Notes under the pieces: model-generated | What the model was told of the DNA's origin: nothing | Seen by the model: only the letters and a program-made list of their open reading frames with translations | Database searches by the model: none | Source: Chrysomallon squamiferum | Taxonomy: Eukaryota; Mollusca; Gastropoda; Neomphalida; Peltospiridae | Direction of reading: 5' to 3' | NCBI GenBank assembly: GCA_012295275.1 | Contig: CM022672.1 | Coordinates: 7,690,884 to 7,754,883 of the forward strand | DNA length: 64,000 nucleotides | Position numbers and translations under genes: made by a program | Shown: positions 13,450-23,879 of the stretch, piece after piece | How the letters are laid out: each line of letters opens with the position of its first letter | Position numbering within the stretch: position 1 is the stretch's first letter

Positions 13450-15541
13450 AAATAGTTGGTTAGTCCAGGTATTTGGGGTTAAAACAGATTCAAATGGTAT
13501 TTGATGACCAGTATCCTTTTACTTCAAAGCATACATTTATTATATGTGTATTTATTATATAGCTACATACCAAAAGATTCAATTGACATGTATGTCTTTA
13601 TATTATAGAGACTGACAATTTTTTAAACTGGTGAACATTGTGGTCAAAATACAGAAGAAAAAAACAAATAAATAAATTTCAGGATCTGATCCCAATATAT
13701 GAAGTATTTTTGGAAGATAGGACTTCTTTTTTGTATGTCAAAAAGCAAAGTATTACTTGGAAAGTTGCTGAATGCATCCTTGTTAAAAGTTTTAAGAACT
13801 GGATTATTTTGACAATACAATATGAAAATTTGTTAAATATTTACTTTTATCTTTTTATCATGGCTTTTGTTAATAATGACAATCCTGCAATAAAGAATAT
13901 GCATATTCATTACTATAATTAGATTTACTTGAACTGGTAACATCTTATTACTTTATTGTGCACTATCGTTTGATTCTTTTTTCATTTAAATTACAATGGT
14001 TGCTAAATTGTTTGAGTTAGTTACGTAAAACCCTTTTATCATATGTACCCCATCTTCAGCAGATAGAATTTATTTTAAGCGTCATTTGGAATTTATTTTA
14101 TCTGTTTTTTTTTTGTTTTTTGTGTATTATTTTTTCTGAAATAACTTCCATTTTATGGCACAAAATAGGAAAATGTTGTTACTTCAAACTTTGTTTTAAC
14201 TGCCAGAATAGAATATTTTGGATGTCTCATGTTTTGTTTCATGGTTTGTTTACTTAATAACATTTTTCTCTTTGGGGTTTTGTTTGTTCATGAAGTCAAG
14301 TAATCAGCTATAAAATGTTTTTTTTTTTATATTAATTGTGTTTGATTTGGTGTTCATTATTATGTCTTTCTTTTTTTCTTTTAATAAATATATATGGTTA
14401 GAGAAATACGCAAAGGTTAAAATTATTACCAGATTTCTATGTATTTTGGCCAGTAGAAACCCAGGTTTACAAATGGTATAAGATTGTGATCATGTTTCAG
14501 AGTTCTTTATAGTCCACATGTACAAGTGAACTAACCAGGTTAAAGGAATATAGTTAGAAGTAATAAATTATATTTTTCTTTTGTGAAATCACTAGTCACT
14601 TTGGTTTTTGAAAAATACAGATGGATTTTTTTTCTTATAGATAATTTAGTTTTTAATAAAAATGATTTATCAAATGACAGTTTTGTTGTTATAAGTCCAG
14701 TACAGTTTCCAAATATTAATAAACCAATACTAGTGGATAATGCAAGCTTATTTCCTTGAAAATCCTGAAAGATAAAGTGTGAAATGGTGAAATCTCATTT
14801 AACTTAGTAACTGCATGTGGAAAAGAATATTAAAAGTACATTTTCATGACTTTTGTGCAAAGTAACCATCCTATGACTGAAATTCTGGGGTTTTGAATGC
14901 AAGGAGATAACCTAGAAAGAAATTCAATTTTTAATTCACATAAAATGCATACCCAGTGTTTAAATAGTTTTATGAAATATTTTTAATTCTTTTATCTGTT
15001 ATATAAACCATCCAAAAACTATAAGCTATTGCCATTTTGCTTATTCAAGAAATAACATCTTAGAATTTTGGGCAAGTAATCTGTAACTTGAATTTATCTT
15101 CATTTTTACCAGTGGCAATATTTGGAAATTATAATTTTTTAAAATAATATCCACATGTGAAACATTCAGAAATGTAATTAAAAAAAACTTTCTTACAGAT
15201 TTTGTGTATAGAAAACCAAAAAAGATAAAGAGTATAAATAAATCATTTTATTATACATTAATGTAGTTCAGTGCAGGAAAATGAAATTCTAATCTTAATG
15301 AATTATAAATATAAAAAGTTTCCTTTCAACCTTGATCAGTCTGCCCTCATGAACCTTCAGAGAAGAAAAAAAATAAAATTCCAAATAAAAACATCAAAGC
15401 CACTGTTTATACCATTCTAACATTTGTCCTGGACTGATAACAGTAGAAACCACAAACACATATTCTTTTTCTTTTTTTTGATATTTTTAAAATGATCCAC
15501 AACCAGCCTCAACATTTCCCACAAATTTAAAGATGGATATT
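13450..15541. other. 3' UTR and convergent spacer
   Basis: AT-rich DNA between two convergent genes. AATAAA-type signals for the plus-strand gene lie near 13668, 13889 and 14383, so its 3' UTR may run to about 13.9-14.4 kb. The right part is probably the 3' UTR of BIN3 on the minus strand. I see no credible coding exon; the 94-codon frame at 13638-13922 has no domain and no splice context. Confidence 0.6.
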
Positions 15542-18500
15542 TTAATCATCAACAGTAATAGAAAGAGCTTTGATATCTGCCAGAGTCTGCAGGATTTGTG
15601 ATTCATATTGAGAATTGGGTAAGTTGTCTGTTCCATTTAATGTGGAAGCTAGTTCTGCATAAACTCTGAATGCCTCTGTGTTGTGAGTGACCTGAAACAG
15701 ATTCACTAGTAAAATTATTAAAAATACACATTTAAATTTGACATCAAACTTTTTACTTCAATCAATAAAATACAAGTTCAAATTTCATATTGTTAAAATC
15801 AAATATGCACTTACTTCTACTTTCTCTCATGTTATCTCAGATAATTTTTGTAACCTTTCAGAAATAAAATTAAAAGTTGTTTGTTTTCAGGCTGTAATTT
15901 GTAAAGCTTATTTTTAAGTTTTTAATGTGAATTGTTGTAGTTAAGCTAACATTATTTTTAGTGCCCAAATGTATAATTATGTGAGCAATGTAATGTAAAA
16001 ACAGCAAGGTAAAGAAACTTCAACTAGGGCATGTTTTACCACACAATAAAATGTATTTGTTTATCATTTTCTACAACAAATACTTTTTTCCATAAGAACT
16101 AACAGGTGATATATTTTGAGTTGCAGTATCACATTCATAAAAAAGAAAAGATAAAAAAGAAGTTTTAAGCATAAAACATCTGTATTTATTTTAGTTTGAC
16201 AAGAGAAAGGTGACATTCTGACCTGTGCTCTGATCAAAGATTCTAGACAAGGCTGGAAGTAGTCAATTCGACTCTCGTACAGTTTAGGAAGATCTTCCGA
16301 TAGCGAGGAGTTCTGAGTTTCAAAATCATCTTTAGCTACAGCCAACATCTTCTTGCTCTGAATTTAAAGCAAAAAAATAAGATTGAGCTTTCATTCGTTC
16401 AGCAACTGCATAAAAACCATGCAGATCTGAACCACATATTTTAAAAAACAAAAGTAAATAGAATTTAGGAGCTGTTGTTAAACTAGATGAGGCCAATTAA
16501 TGCAGAAAAATTATATTTATTCTGGAGTTATAAGGGTGTATGGATGCAGTGATAGTGATTCACTGTACATTTATTTTCACTGATAAATATTTAAATATTT
16601 AAATAAACTTCACTTACAGCATCAAGTTTTAAAATATTCTGACCAGTTCTGTCACGGTCACTGTATTTATCGACCTTTGCCTTGCACTTCTGAAACTCCT
16701 AAAATATAAATATGTCTTCATTAATAACATTGCAGTTGCTACCAAAATACAAACACTACAGAGTATCATCATTACTTAAAATATAAATATCATATTATTA
16801 ATAATCCAGAAGCTCATAAAATATAAATGCCTGACTTCAATAACAACATTTCAATTGCTACTAAAATAAAAATATTACACTGTGTAATGAAAACTTAAAA
16901 TATAAATATCATTTGATTAATAATTTTGAACTTCCTAAAAATAAATCCAATGCTACTTTAGACTTCTAAAATTCATTCTGAAATTCAAAAACAAAAAACT
17001 CAACATAATTTAAAAATTTCAAATTGTTACACAATGATTATTTTTCAAAAATAAATGATAATATTTAGTTAATCAGAACTTTGTTAATTAAAACTATGAA
17101 ATATATAACTGACTATTTTCTCACCTGTAAACTTTGCTCTCTCTTTTTGATTGCTGCTTGAACACTAGGAAAAATACTGTTGAATCTAAAAGAGCAAAAT
17201 ACATTCCAATTTATCAAAAGTTTTGGGTTTGTCATAATATATTATTGAATATTTTCATTTTTAAAGTCCTAATTGTAAATACTTTAAATGAATTAAAAAT
17301 TATATTTGAAGACTGGATTGAATATTTAATGCCACACCATTTTCCCTGGTTGAGTGGTATGAATATATTAAACAAAAATATATAAACAGATTCAAATTTA
17401 ATGGTTATTTTAAAAATCTTTTTTAACATGCATTCACTTCTACTTTAAATAATCCTGTTTATGAGTAGGAGGCACTGCAATTGATTTATGAGGCTAAAAC
17501 AATAAAAAATATTGATGTTCATATTTGTTACTATTATAAAATCCTATAAACATATTCACTTTTTCATTGGGTCTATCACAGTCTTCTGAGCTACTGTATT
17601 CTGAAAAAATAATCAAAAAAAGAACAAGATAATAAAATTCAAATGGCAGTGAACTTTGTGCCAGTCATAAACTTTAAATATTATTTTATTCATTTCCTAT
17701 TATACTTTGCTTTAAGGTTAACTATGACAAGAGAATAATTAATATACAGCAAACTAAATTGTTTTTTTCTCCTAACTGAAACCATCGCATAAACAGCTTC
17801 CAGTATAATGTCCATGTTTATAAAAAAAAGAAAAATACAATAATTAAATAAGACTAATTAAAAGTAACAACAGTAATAATTATTTACACAATCACATATC
17901 CTAAACATCCAGTTTATTCAATGTACTCCTTTTTATTTTGTTATTATTTTTTTAATTCACTTATCTGAGTGTTTATTACAAAGGAAAGTGAGTTACTTCA
18001 AGATAAATATATTATATGAAATAATCTCACCATTTCTTGCATGTGCATGTCTAACTTGGTGACAGCATGGTCCCACTCGCTGACTTTGTGTAGCAATGCC
18101 TCCTCATTCTGACACAATGCTGACAACAGCAGGTCTTGTGTGATCTTCCTCTCACTCTTTGCAAGAGCTGTCAATATGTCAAGGGCATGTTTGACACAAC
18201 ACAGTCATACTGCATGTTTCACATGTCACTATTATACTCTTTGTTTGACATATCAGAATTAACTGTATGAGTGACATATCAGAATTATAATCAATGTTTT
18301 ACATGTCACAATTACACTGTATGTTTTCCACATCACAAGTATACTGTATGTTTGACATATTATAATAATACTCTATGTTTTCCACATCACAGTTATACTG
18401 AATGTTTTACACGTCTCTGTTATGCTTACTGTTTGACAAATAACATTTATACTGTATATTTTCCACATCATAATTATACTGTTTGTCTGTCATATCACAA

Positions 18501-20507
18501 TTATACTGAATTTCTTTAAATTTATAACTAATGATATACATTTTTAAAAATATCTTTTTAAATAATTCTCCATATCCTTTTGCATACCTGTCAGTCAGTG
18601 TCTCAAAACAAAATCCAACTTACCATTATTTGCTTCCACCCATCTCTTGGCCCCTTTATATAATTTTCTACTAACTTCTTCTAATCTGGAATGAATAACA
18701 AAACAAAACTATATGCAGTCAGTTATTTGAAATTTTTAATTTTGTCAAAAAATGTAACACAAATTACAAAATATATAAACTATGTCCATCCTAGATGTTA
18801 AGCCTAATGGAAAAAATTCAGAAGTAGACGTTAGAATATATTAAAACTCTTGGTAAATAAGTAGTTTCTATTCCTTTCTTTGATTATAAATATCCTTAAA
18901 ATTCAGTTCATTTGGTCTAAAAAGATTAATAATAATTAAAAAAAATAAAAACATTTTTTAAAGTGATTTAAATTATTATTATTTAAAATATTTAGTTTTA
19001 AACTGTGATATTAATACTTGATTATTTTTTGGTCGCAAATTAGTAAAATACTTACTCATCACATTTTTTAACTTTATTTTCAAATTCTCGTTCAGCCTGA
19101 ATATGTATATATATATATGGAAAAAAAAGAAGAATGAAAATAAAAAATTAAAATGAAAAAAAGAAAGATGAAATAAATATTACTTTATTTAATCCATTCA
19201 TATATACATACACGAAACATAAATATAGTAAAATAATCATATATGTGTGTGTGTATGCATGTGTGTGTGCGTTACAGGAAATGCGTATTATTAGAAAATA
19301 TGTGTAATATGGAATGCAGTGACTACAAATAGATTCTCCTCTGACTGCAATCAATGGAAAATTTCATGTGGGAAGCCAGATGATAACAAGCCAGTGCAAG
19401 CATTAAAGATCAACAGTGAACACTTAATTTCACTGTGAAACTGAACAAATTTGAGTGCAAAAGTCCATTCAGTTATACTGTTTGAAGTGTTTCCTTGGAT
19501 GATCACCAACTGAGGTCACATTCTTTTCAGTTCAGTGATTACTCATTCTTACTCAATTTTGGGGGAATTATTCTTATTTCCTGATAATATAGATTTCCTG
19601 TAACACATATATATGCCCAAAGTGAGAAAAAAAGAAGAAATCTTATTACATAATAAAATACTAGTATATTATTTTAAATAAATGTCTGTAACATAACACA
19701 TTTTCTTAAATTCTGCTCTTTTGAATGCTATTTATTTTTATAATTCTAGGAATATATATTATTAGCTGCTTTTGACTGTTGTTGTTTGAGGTTATTTGGG
19801 AGTTTTTAAAAATTTCTTATCACCTAATATTTTATCTTTCCAAATTCAAGTTTTGTTTACCTTTCATTTATTATTTGTTTAAAAATAAATTTAAGCAAAA
19901 AAAAAAAAATAAAAAAAAAGTAAAAAAAATAAACGAAATCAAAAATAATAAAACAAAATACAAATTTAAAACACTTTTTGATCATTACGGTTGACGTGAT
20001 AAATTATATTATAATTTACTTACTGTTCTAGAGGTAACAGTTTTTTTAGATGCTGCATGACGACTGAATGGATTCCTGTGAGTAAAACAACAAAAATAAA
20101 TTGTGTAAAGGTTTTATTATTTTTATTTATTAGTGCATTATAAAAAATCCTATAATCTTTAATTAATAAAAAATGTTGGTATAAAAATAGATTACGCTTA
20201 AAAATTATCATTTTATTTCAGAAAATAATCGTCAGTAGAGACCATTCAGTATTAACCATAAAATCATTTAAAAATAAACCACAAGATATAAAAAAAAATT
20301 AATGATCTGATTGACGTTACAAGCATATTTTTAACTTCTCACAATCTTTTATAAAAGTAAAATATTATTTATCTTTCATTCTAAATCTAAGTCGAGCATA
20401 TTCTGATTATTCACGCCAATCACAGTATAGAGTATTCCAATGCCACACTACTGATACAACTTTTTCGAATATCTTTAATACAAACTAGTAATTTAACTTT
20501 ACCACAT
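15542..20507 (-). CDS. BIN3: BIN3, bridging integrator 3 (BAR-domain protein)
   Basis: Ten exons in transcription order: 20507-20503, 20075-20024, 19096-19056, 18685-18624, 18167-18031, 17600-17560, 17185-17125, 16698-16618, 16357-16223, 15691-15542. They total 765 bases, giving 254 residues; human BIN3 has 253. BIN3 is an N-BAR protein linked to membrane curvature, actin organisation and cytokinesis. Diagnostic stretches are the N-terminus MWNPFSRH, QKTVIDPMKK, the near-invariant SRIDYFQPCLESLIRAQ and the C-terminus ending ALSITVDD. The first coding exon holds only the start codon and two bases. I chose it because it gives a consensus donor (GTAAAG), the right phase and the expected Trp before NPF; that assignment is less certain than the rest. 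BIN3 is divergent from ADO, whose start is 538 bases away. Confidence 0.93.
16700..16935. repeat. Three-fold ~115-bp tandem duplication including a splice acceptor region
   Basis: The block beginning at the 5' edge of BIN3 exon 16618-16698 (plus-strand CTCCTAAAATATAAATATG, then TTAATAACATT..TTGCTAC) recurs from about 16812 and partly again near 16930. The copies share the AAAATATAAAT core and a decayed exon-edge motif. It reads as local tandem duplication that carried a fragment of the exon-intron junction with it. Confidence 0.6.
18188..18514. repeat. ~29-bp minisatellite in BIN3 intron, about 11 copies
   Basis: Imperfect tandem units of the type TGTTTTCCACATCACAATTA plus TACTGTA start about 20 bases beyond exon 18031-18167. 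The array accidentally keeps a Tyr/His/Cys-rich frame open at 18271-18519, which has no other sign of being coding. Confidence 0.8.
19271..19604. mobile_element. MITE-like element with terminal inverted repeats
   Basis: The left end GTTACAGGAAAT and the right end ATTTCCTGTAAC are exact inverted repeats 334 bases apart. The similarity continues inward, imperfectly, for about 30 bases (GTATTATTAGAAAATA against the inverted TATATTATCAGGAAATA). There is no transposase frame, so it would be a non-autonomous DNA element. It sits in a BIN3 intron beside TG/TA repeats, which hide any target-site duplication. The superfamily cannot be decided from one copy. Confidence 0.6.
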
Positions 20508-20701
20508 TTAGCAATATATGTCCAGCAATTCTCCTCAAAGGTGCAAAGAATTGAAATGTTTAATATTTTCACAAATGTAGTTGAAGATTTGGTAGCGTCA
20601 TTACTACTTCGTTTTACCAGAAACAAACACCCTCTTTTACCGGTGTTTTCCTTAAATTGTTCCTGTTAAAATATATCTTTTTTTCTTTTCTTCTTCTTCT
20701 T

Positions 20702-20732
<31 letters not shown>

Positions 20733-21045
20733 TTATTATTATTATTATTAATTAATTAATTAATTAATTTATAATTTATATTAGAACATTCAGTGCTATT
20801 TCTCTCTCCTTTTAAAATATATAATTTTAACTGTAACGACTGAAAACGAAAATTAATTCCTTTCTCAAAATAATTTACAAGATTATTATTATCATTACTA
20901 AATCCCCCTCCCCCCAATTTTGTTAATACTGGTAAAAGGACACGGATAAAAAACATTTAAATATAGGTAATTTGAAAATATTTTTCTATTTCCGTTTCAA
21001 TTTTGTCACAGCTTACTTTCTATATAAATACAGAAAAGAAGCAAC
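20508..21045. promoter_or_regulatory. BIN3-ADO divergent intergenic (probable shared promoter)
   Basis: 538 bases separate the inferred BIN3 start codon from the ADO start codon on opposite strands. The stretch must hold both promoters and 5' UTRs unless further upstream exons exist. It includes a compound microsatellite at 20688-20769. A TATATAAATA sequence at 21021-21030 lies too close to the ADO ATG to work as its TATA box. Confidence 0.55.
20688..20769. repeat. Compound (TTC)n (TTA)n (ATTA)n microsatellite
   Basis: A pure (TTC)n run passes directly into (TTA)n and then (ATTA)n in the BIN3-ADO intergenic region. The polypyrimidine part could adopt triplex DNA. Confidence 0.95.
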
Positions 21046-21756
21046 ATGGCGGCGCACATACAGAAAGTGGCACGATTAGCCTTTCAAGTTTTCTCCAGAA
21101 GACAATTTGATGGCATTTTTCATCAAGAATTAAAATCACTTAAACTAATGCTTAACAATATTACATCTAAAGATCTGAACTTTGATGTCAATAATTTGAA
21201 GAGTCAAATTCCATCTGAAGAAGCGCCAGTTGGTTATTTATCTATTTGGGAAGACAGTATAATTTCCATTGGTGTTTTCGTGGTCAAACCAAACAAACGG
21301 CTTCCGTTACATGATCATCCTGGTATGCATGGCTTAATTCGTGTTATACATGGAGCACTTAATTTAAAAAGTTTCAGTGAAACATCAGGTGCTAGTGTAC
21401 CAAATGATATAGAAGGCCAACTTGAAAGTCCGCTCGAAAAAACATTGCTAAAATCAACGGTTTCATTGGGTGAACGTGTTGTTACACCAAAAGATGAATG
21501 CTGTTTACTCACACCAACGGAGGGAAATTTTCATGAAATTAAATCAGTTGGTGAAACTGTCGCTTTTCTAGACATTCTCGCTCCACCTTATGGAAGTGCC
21601 AAAGACTGTAATTATTACAGGATAATTTCATTTGCAGATAAAGTTGAAAACGATGGAGTAACTTGGCTGTCAAAAATACCTCCTCCAGCAGAATACTGGT
21701 GTGAAACCTTCGATTACCTCGGACCTACTATTGATGCATCTCTGTTTCAAACATGA
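21046..21756 (+). CDS. ADO: ADO, 2-aminoethanethiol (cysteamine) dioxygenase
   Basis: Single-exon gene of 236 residues; the human gene is also intronless. The enzyme is a non-haem Fe(II) cupin thiol dioxygenase that oxidises cysteamine and N-terminal cysteines, making it an oxygen sensor for N-degron substrates. The iron ligands are visible as His89 and His91 in LPLHDHPGMHG and His163 in NFHEIKSVGE. Cys188 and Tyr190 in DCNYYR match the Cys-x-Tyr pair that forms the thioether crosslink in human ADO. The motif FLDILAPPY is typical of the family. The start is well supported by context (CAACATGGCGG) and by the family-like mitochondrial/amphipathic-looking N-terminus. It is about 34 residues shorter than the human protein, mostly in the linker after residue 110. 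Confidence 0.97.
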   Translation: MAAHIQKVARLAFQVFSRRQFDGIFHQELKSLKLMLNNITSKDLNFDVNNLKSQIPSEEAPVGYLSIWEDSIISIGVFVVKPNKRLPLHDHPGMHGLIRVIHGALNLKSFSETSGASVPNDIEGQLESPLEKTLLKSTVSLGERVVTPKDECCLLTPTEGNFHEIKSVGETVAFLDILAPPYGSAKDCNYYRIISFADKVENDGVTWLSKIPPPAEYWCETFDYLGPTIDASLFQT

Positions 21757-22624
21757 TTTTTGTAAAACTTAAAACGACAGTTTAATATTCTTAAAAGTAT
21801 AATAATAAATTAGTAAAATAAAATATTAAACCATACAAAACCAAACCAAAATAATGTTAGTGGTGGTTAATAATAATATAGAACTCTTCTTGGACATATT
21901 TTTCCGTGATGAAAACACTAAAACATTCACATTCTTCTTCTTTTACCCAAAATACACTTTTTGGCATTTTGTAAATGACAAAATATGGAACTACCAAACT
22001 TAAGTTATAATTCAGAATGGTTAAATTCAGCAAAAGGTTGCTTGATCTTTCCTGGTTACTCACATTTATGCCAATGCCATTGTTAAAACTGCATGTAAAT
22101 AAATTTTGTTATTCAATAAATATTGCATATTTAATATTTAATATGCCAATATTGGATTTATATAATAAAAAAATAAAAAAAAAAAAAAAAAATAAAAATA
22201 TATATACTTTTATTTATTTATTTATTCAAATTCATGTATGGAGAAAAATACAGAAAATAAACACATGATCATTTATTACATTTCAAAGTAATTCTAGGTC
22301 TTTTGAAATAAAACAAAACACTTTTTAATTATTTTTTTTTTAAGTATATTTATTATAGTAATCCCAAATCAGTAGATCAGTTACAACTAAAATTAAAACT
22401 TTTAACTGGTTCTATACAAGAAGAAACCAAGATGGACAGTTTGATAGTTACATTTTTAAAATTAAACAAATACTTCTCATCAAACTGACTGATCAAAATA
22501 TTCATTGCAAAATGAAATGGTGAAGTAACAAAAGCAAAACCCACAACATTAAACTTTGAGTATTATTTTTTTTTTTCTGCTTATATTTGTTCATTTTACA
22601 ATTTCAAACTATTTCATCTTTCAT

Positions 22625-22658
<34 letters not shown>

Positions 22659-23879
22659 TGGTTATATAGAATTAAACTAATTACTATGTGGATGAGTACT
22701 AAACTGAGTGAATGCAGGATGGATGCATGTAATGTGTGTGAATGTTAAAGATAATTTTTTGTTTTAAATGTTACATAATAAAATGCACTATCTACAAGCT
22801 AATTAGATGTAAATATCTACAATAATATGAGACAAACCCCTGTTTGGACAACAAATGTTCAAGTTGGCGAGAACACACAGAGGGAAACAAATGTTCCCTG
22901 AGCAAATAAATTTAAACGAAACCCAGTTCGTTTTAAAAAAGATAACCATAAGTGTAACATCTTTAAAAACTAACATCCTAAAAGTTAAACTAAATACAAT
23001 AGTCAATTCATAACTAATTTAAAACTAAATCCATCTTCTTTTCATATTTTCTTCTAAAACAAACAACAATGTTCAATTTTGAATACAGAGTGAAATAAAA
23101 ATGACATGAATGTGTTATTTTATAAATTAAAAATTCTGATTTGTTTGTTTTGTTTTGGTTGGTTTCTTTCTTTTTTTGTTTCCGTCTCAACAACATAAAA
23201 TTCAGAAAGCTAAAGACAAATTAAGTAAAATTATATGGTAATAAAATTCATTTATGTATGTATATATAAACTTTTTTCTTTCATACACTAAACATTTTTT
23301 TCGTATTCTCATATTTTAAACAAAAAAAATTTTGCCATTTTAATGATAATGCAAAATAAGTTTTCCAAATACAGTTAATGGAACTGATGTAATGTTGATC
23401 ATTAATCTTGCTGATACAAATGATCATATATGATGGATGAGTTATTCATACTAAATGAATGGAAGAAGCAAGACAGTACGCAAACACAAAATATAAATAT
23501 TAAAGACATATATGCACCAAAATGTTCAAACATGATATGATCCCATGGAAAGGTAATGTGGTCTGAATCTTAATTCAGACTGATCCAAAAAAAAAAAAAC
23601 CTAAAAAATAATAAAAAATTGTTTTTTGTCCATCTTCTGCAAGATTTCAATTAAGTAGTGAAGTACAAAATTCTCTTTTGTTTTGCCAAAAAAGAAAAAG
23701 GAAAAAAAAAGTGCTCTATAACTAGTGCATGTTTAAACTTTTATAGTTAAGAGAAGTCATACGTCCATTGTTCTAAAAAACCACACAAAAACATTGTCTG
23801 GATAAACATTCAGAATTTTCTGCTTTAAAATTAAAACAAATGCACTTTGTTTTTAAAAAGTGAGTTGCTACAAATTTTC
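21757..23879. other. 3' UTRs of ADO and Ki-67 homologue (convergent)
   Basis: The ADO 3' UTR probably ends after AATAAA near 22115. The rest, read on the minus strand, is the 3' UTR and downstream region of the Ki-67 homologue. It holds A-rich tracts near 22170-22190, a T run of about 29 at 22628-22656 and no convincing exon. Confidence 0.55.

Noticed and set aside
13638-13922. 94-codon plus-strand frame
   Set aside because: Lies in the presumed 3' UTR of the TOPAZ1-like gene, no domain, AT-rich codon use and no splice context.
18271-18519. 82-codon Tyr/His/Cys-rich frame
   Set aside because: Generated by an intronic ~29-bp minisatellite in BIN3.
21021-21030. TATATAAATA as a TATA box for ADO
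   Set aside because: It lies only 16-25 bases before the ATG, so initiation ~30 bases downstream would begin after the start codon.
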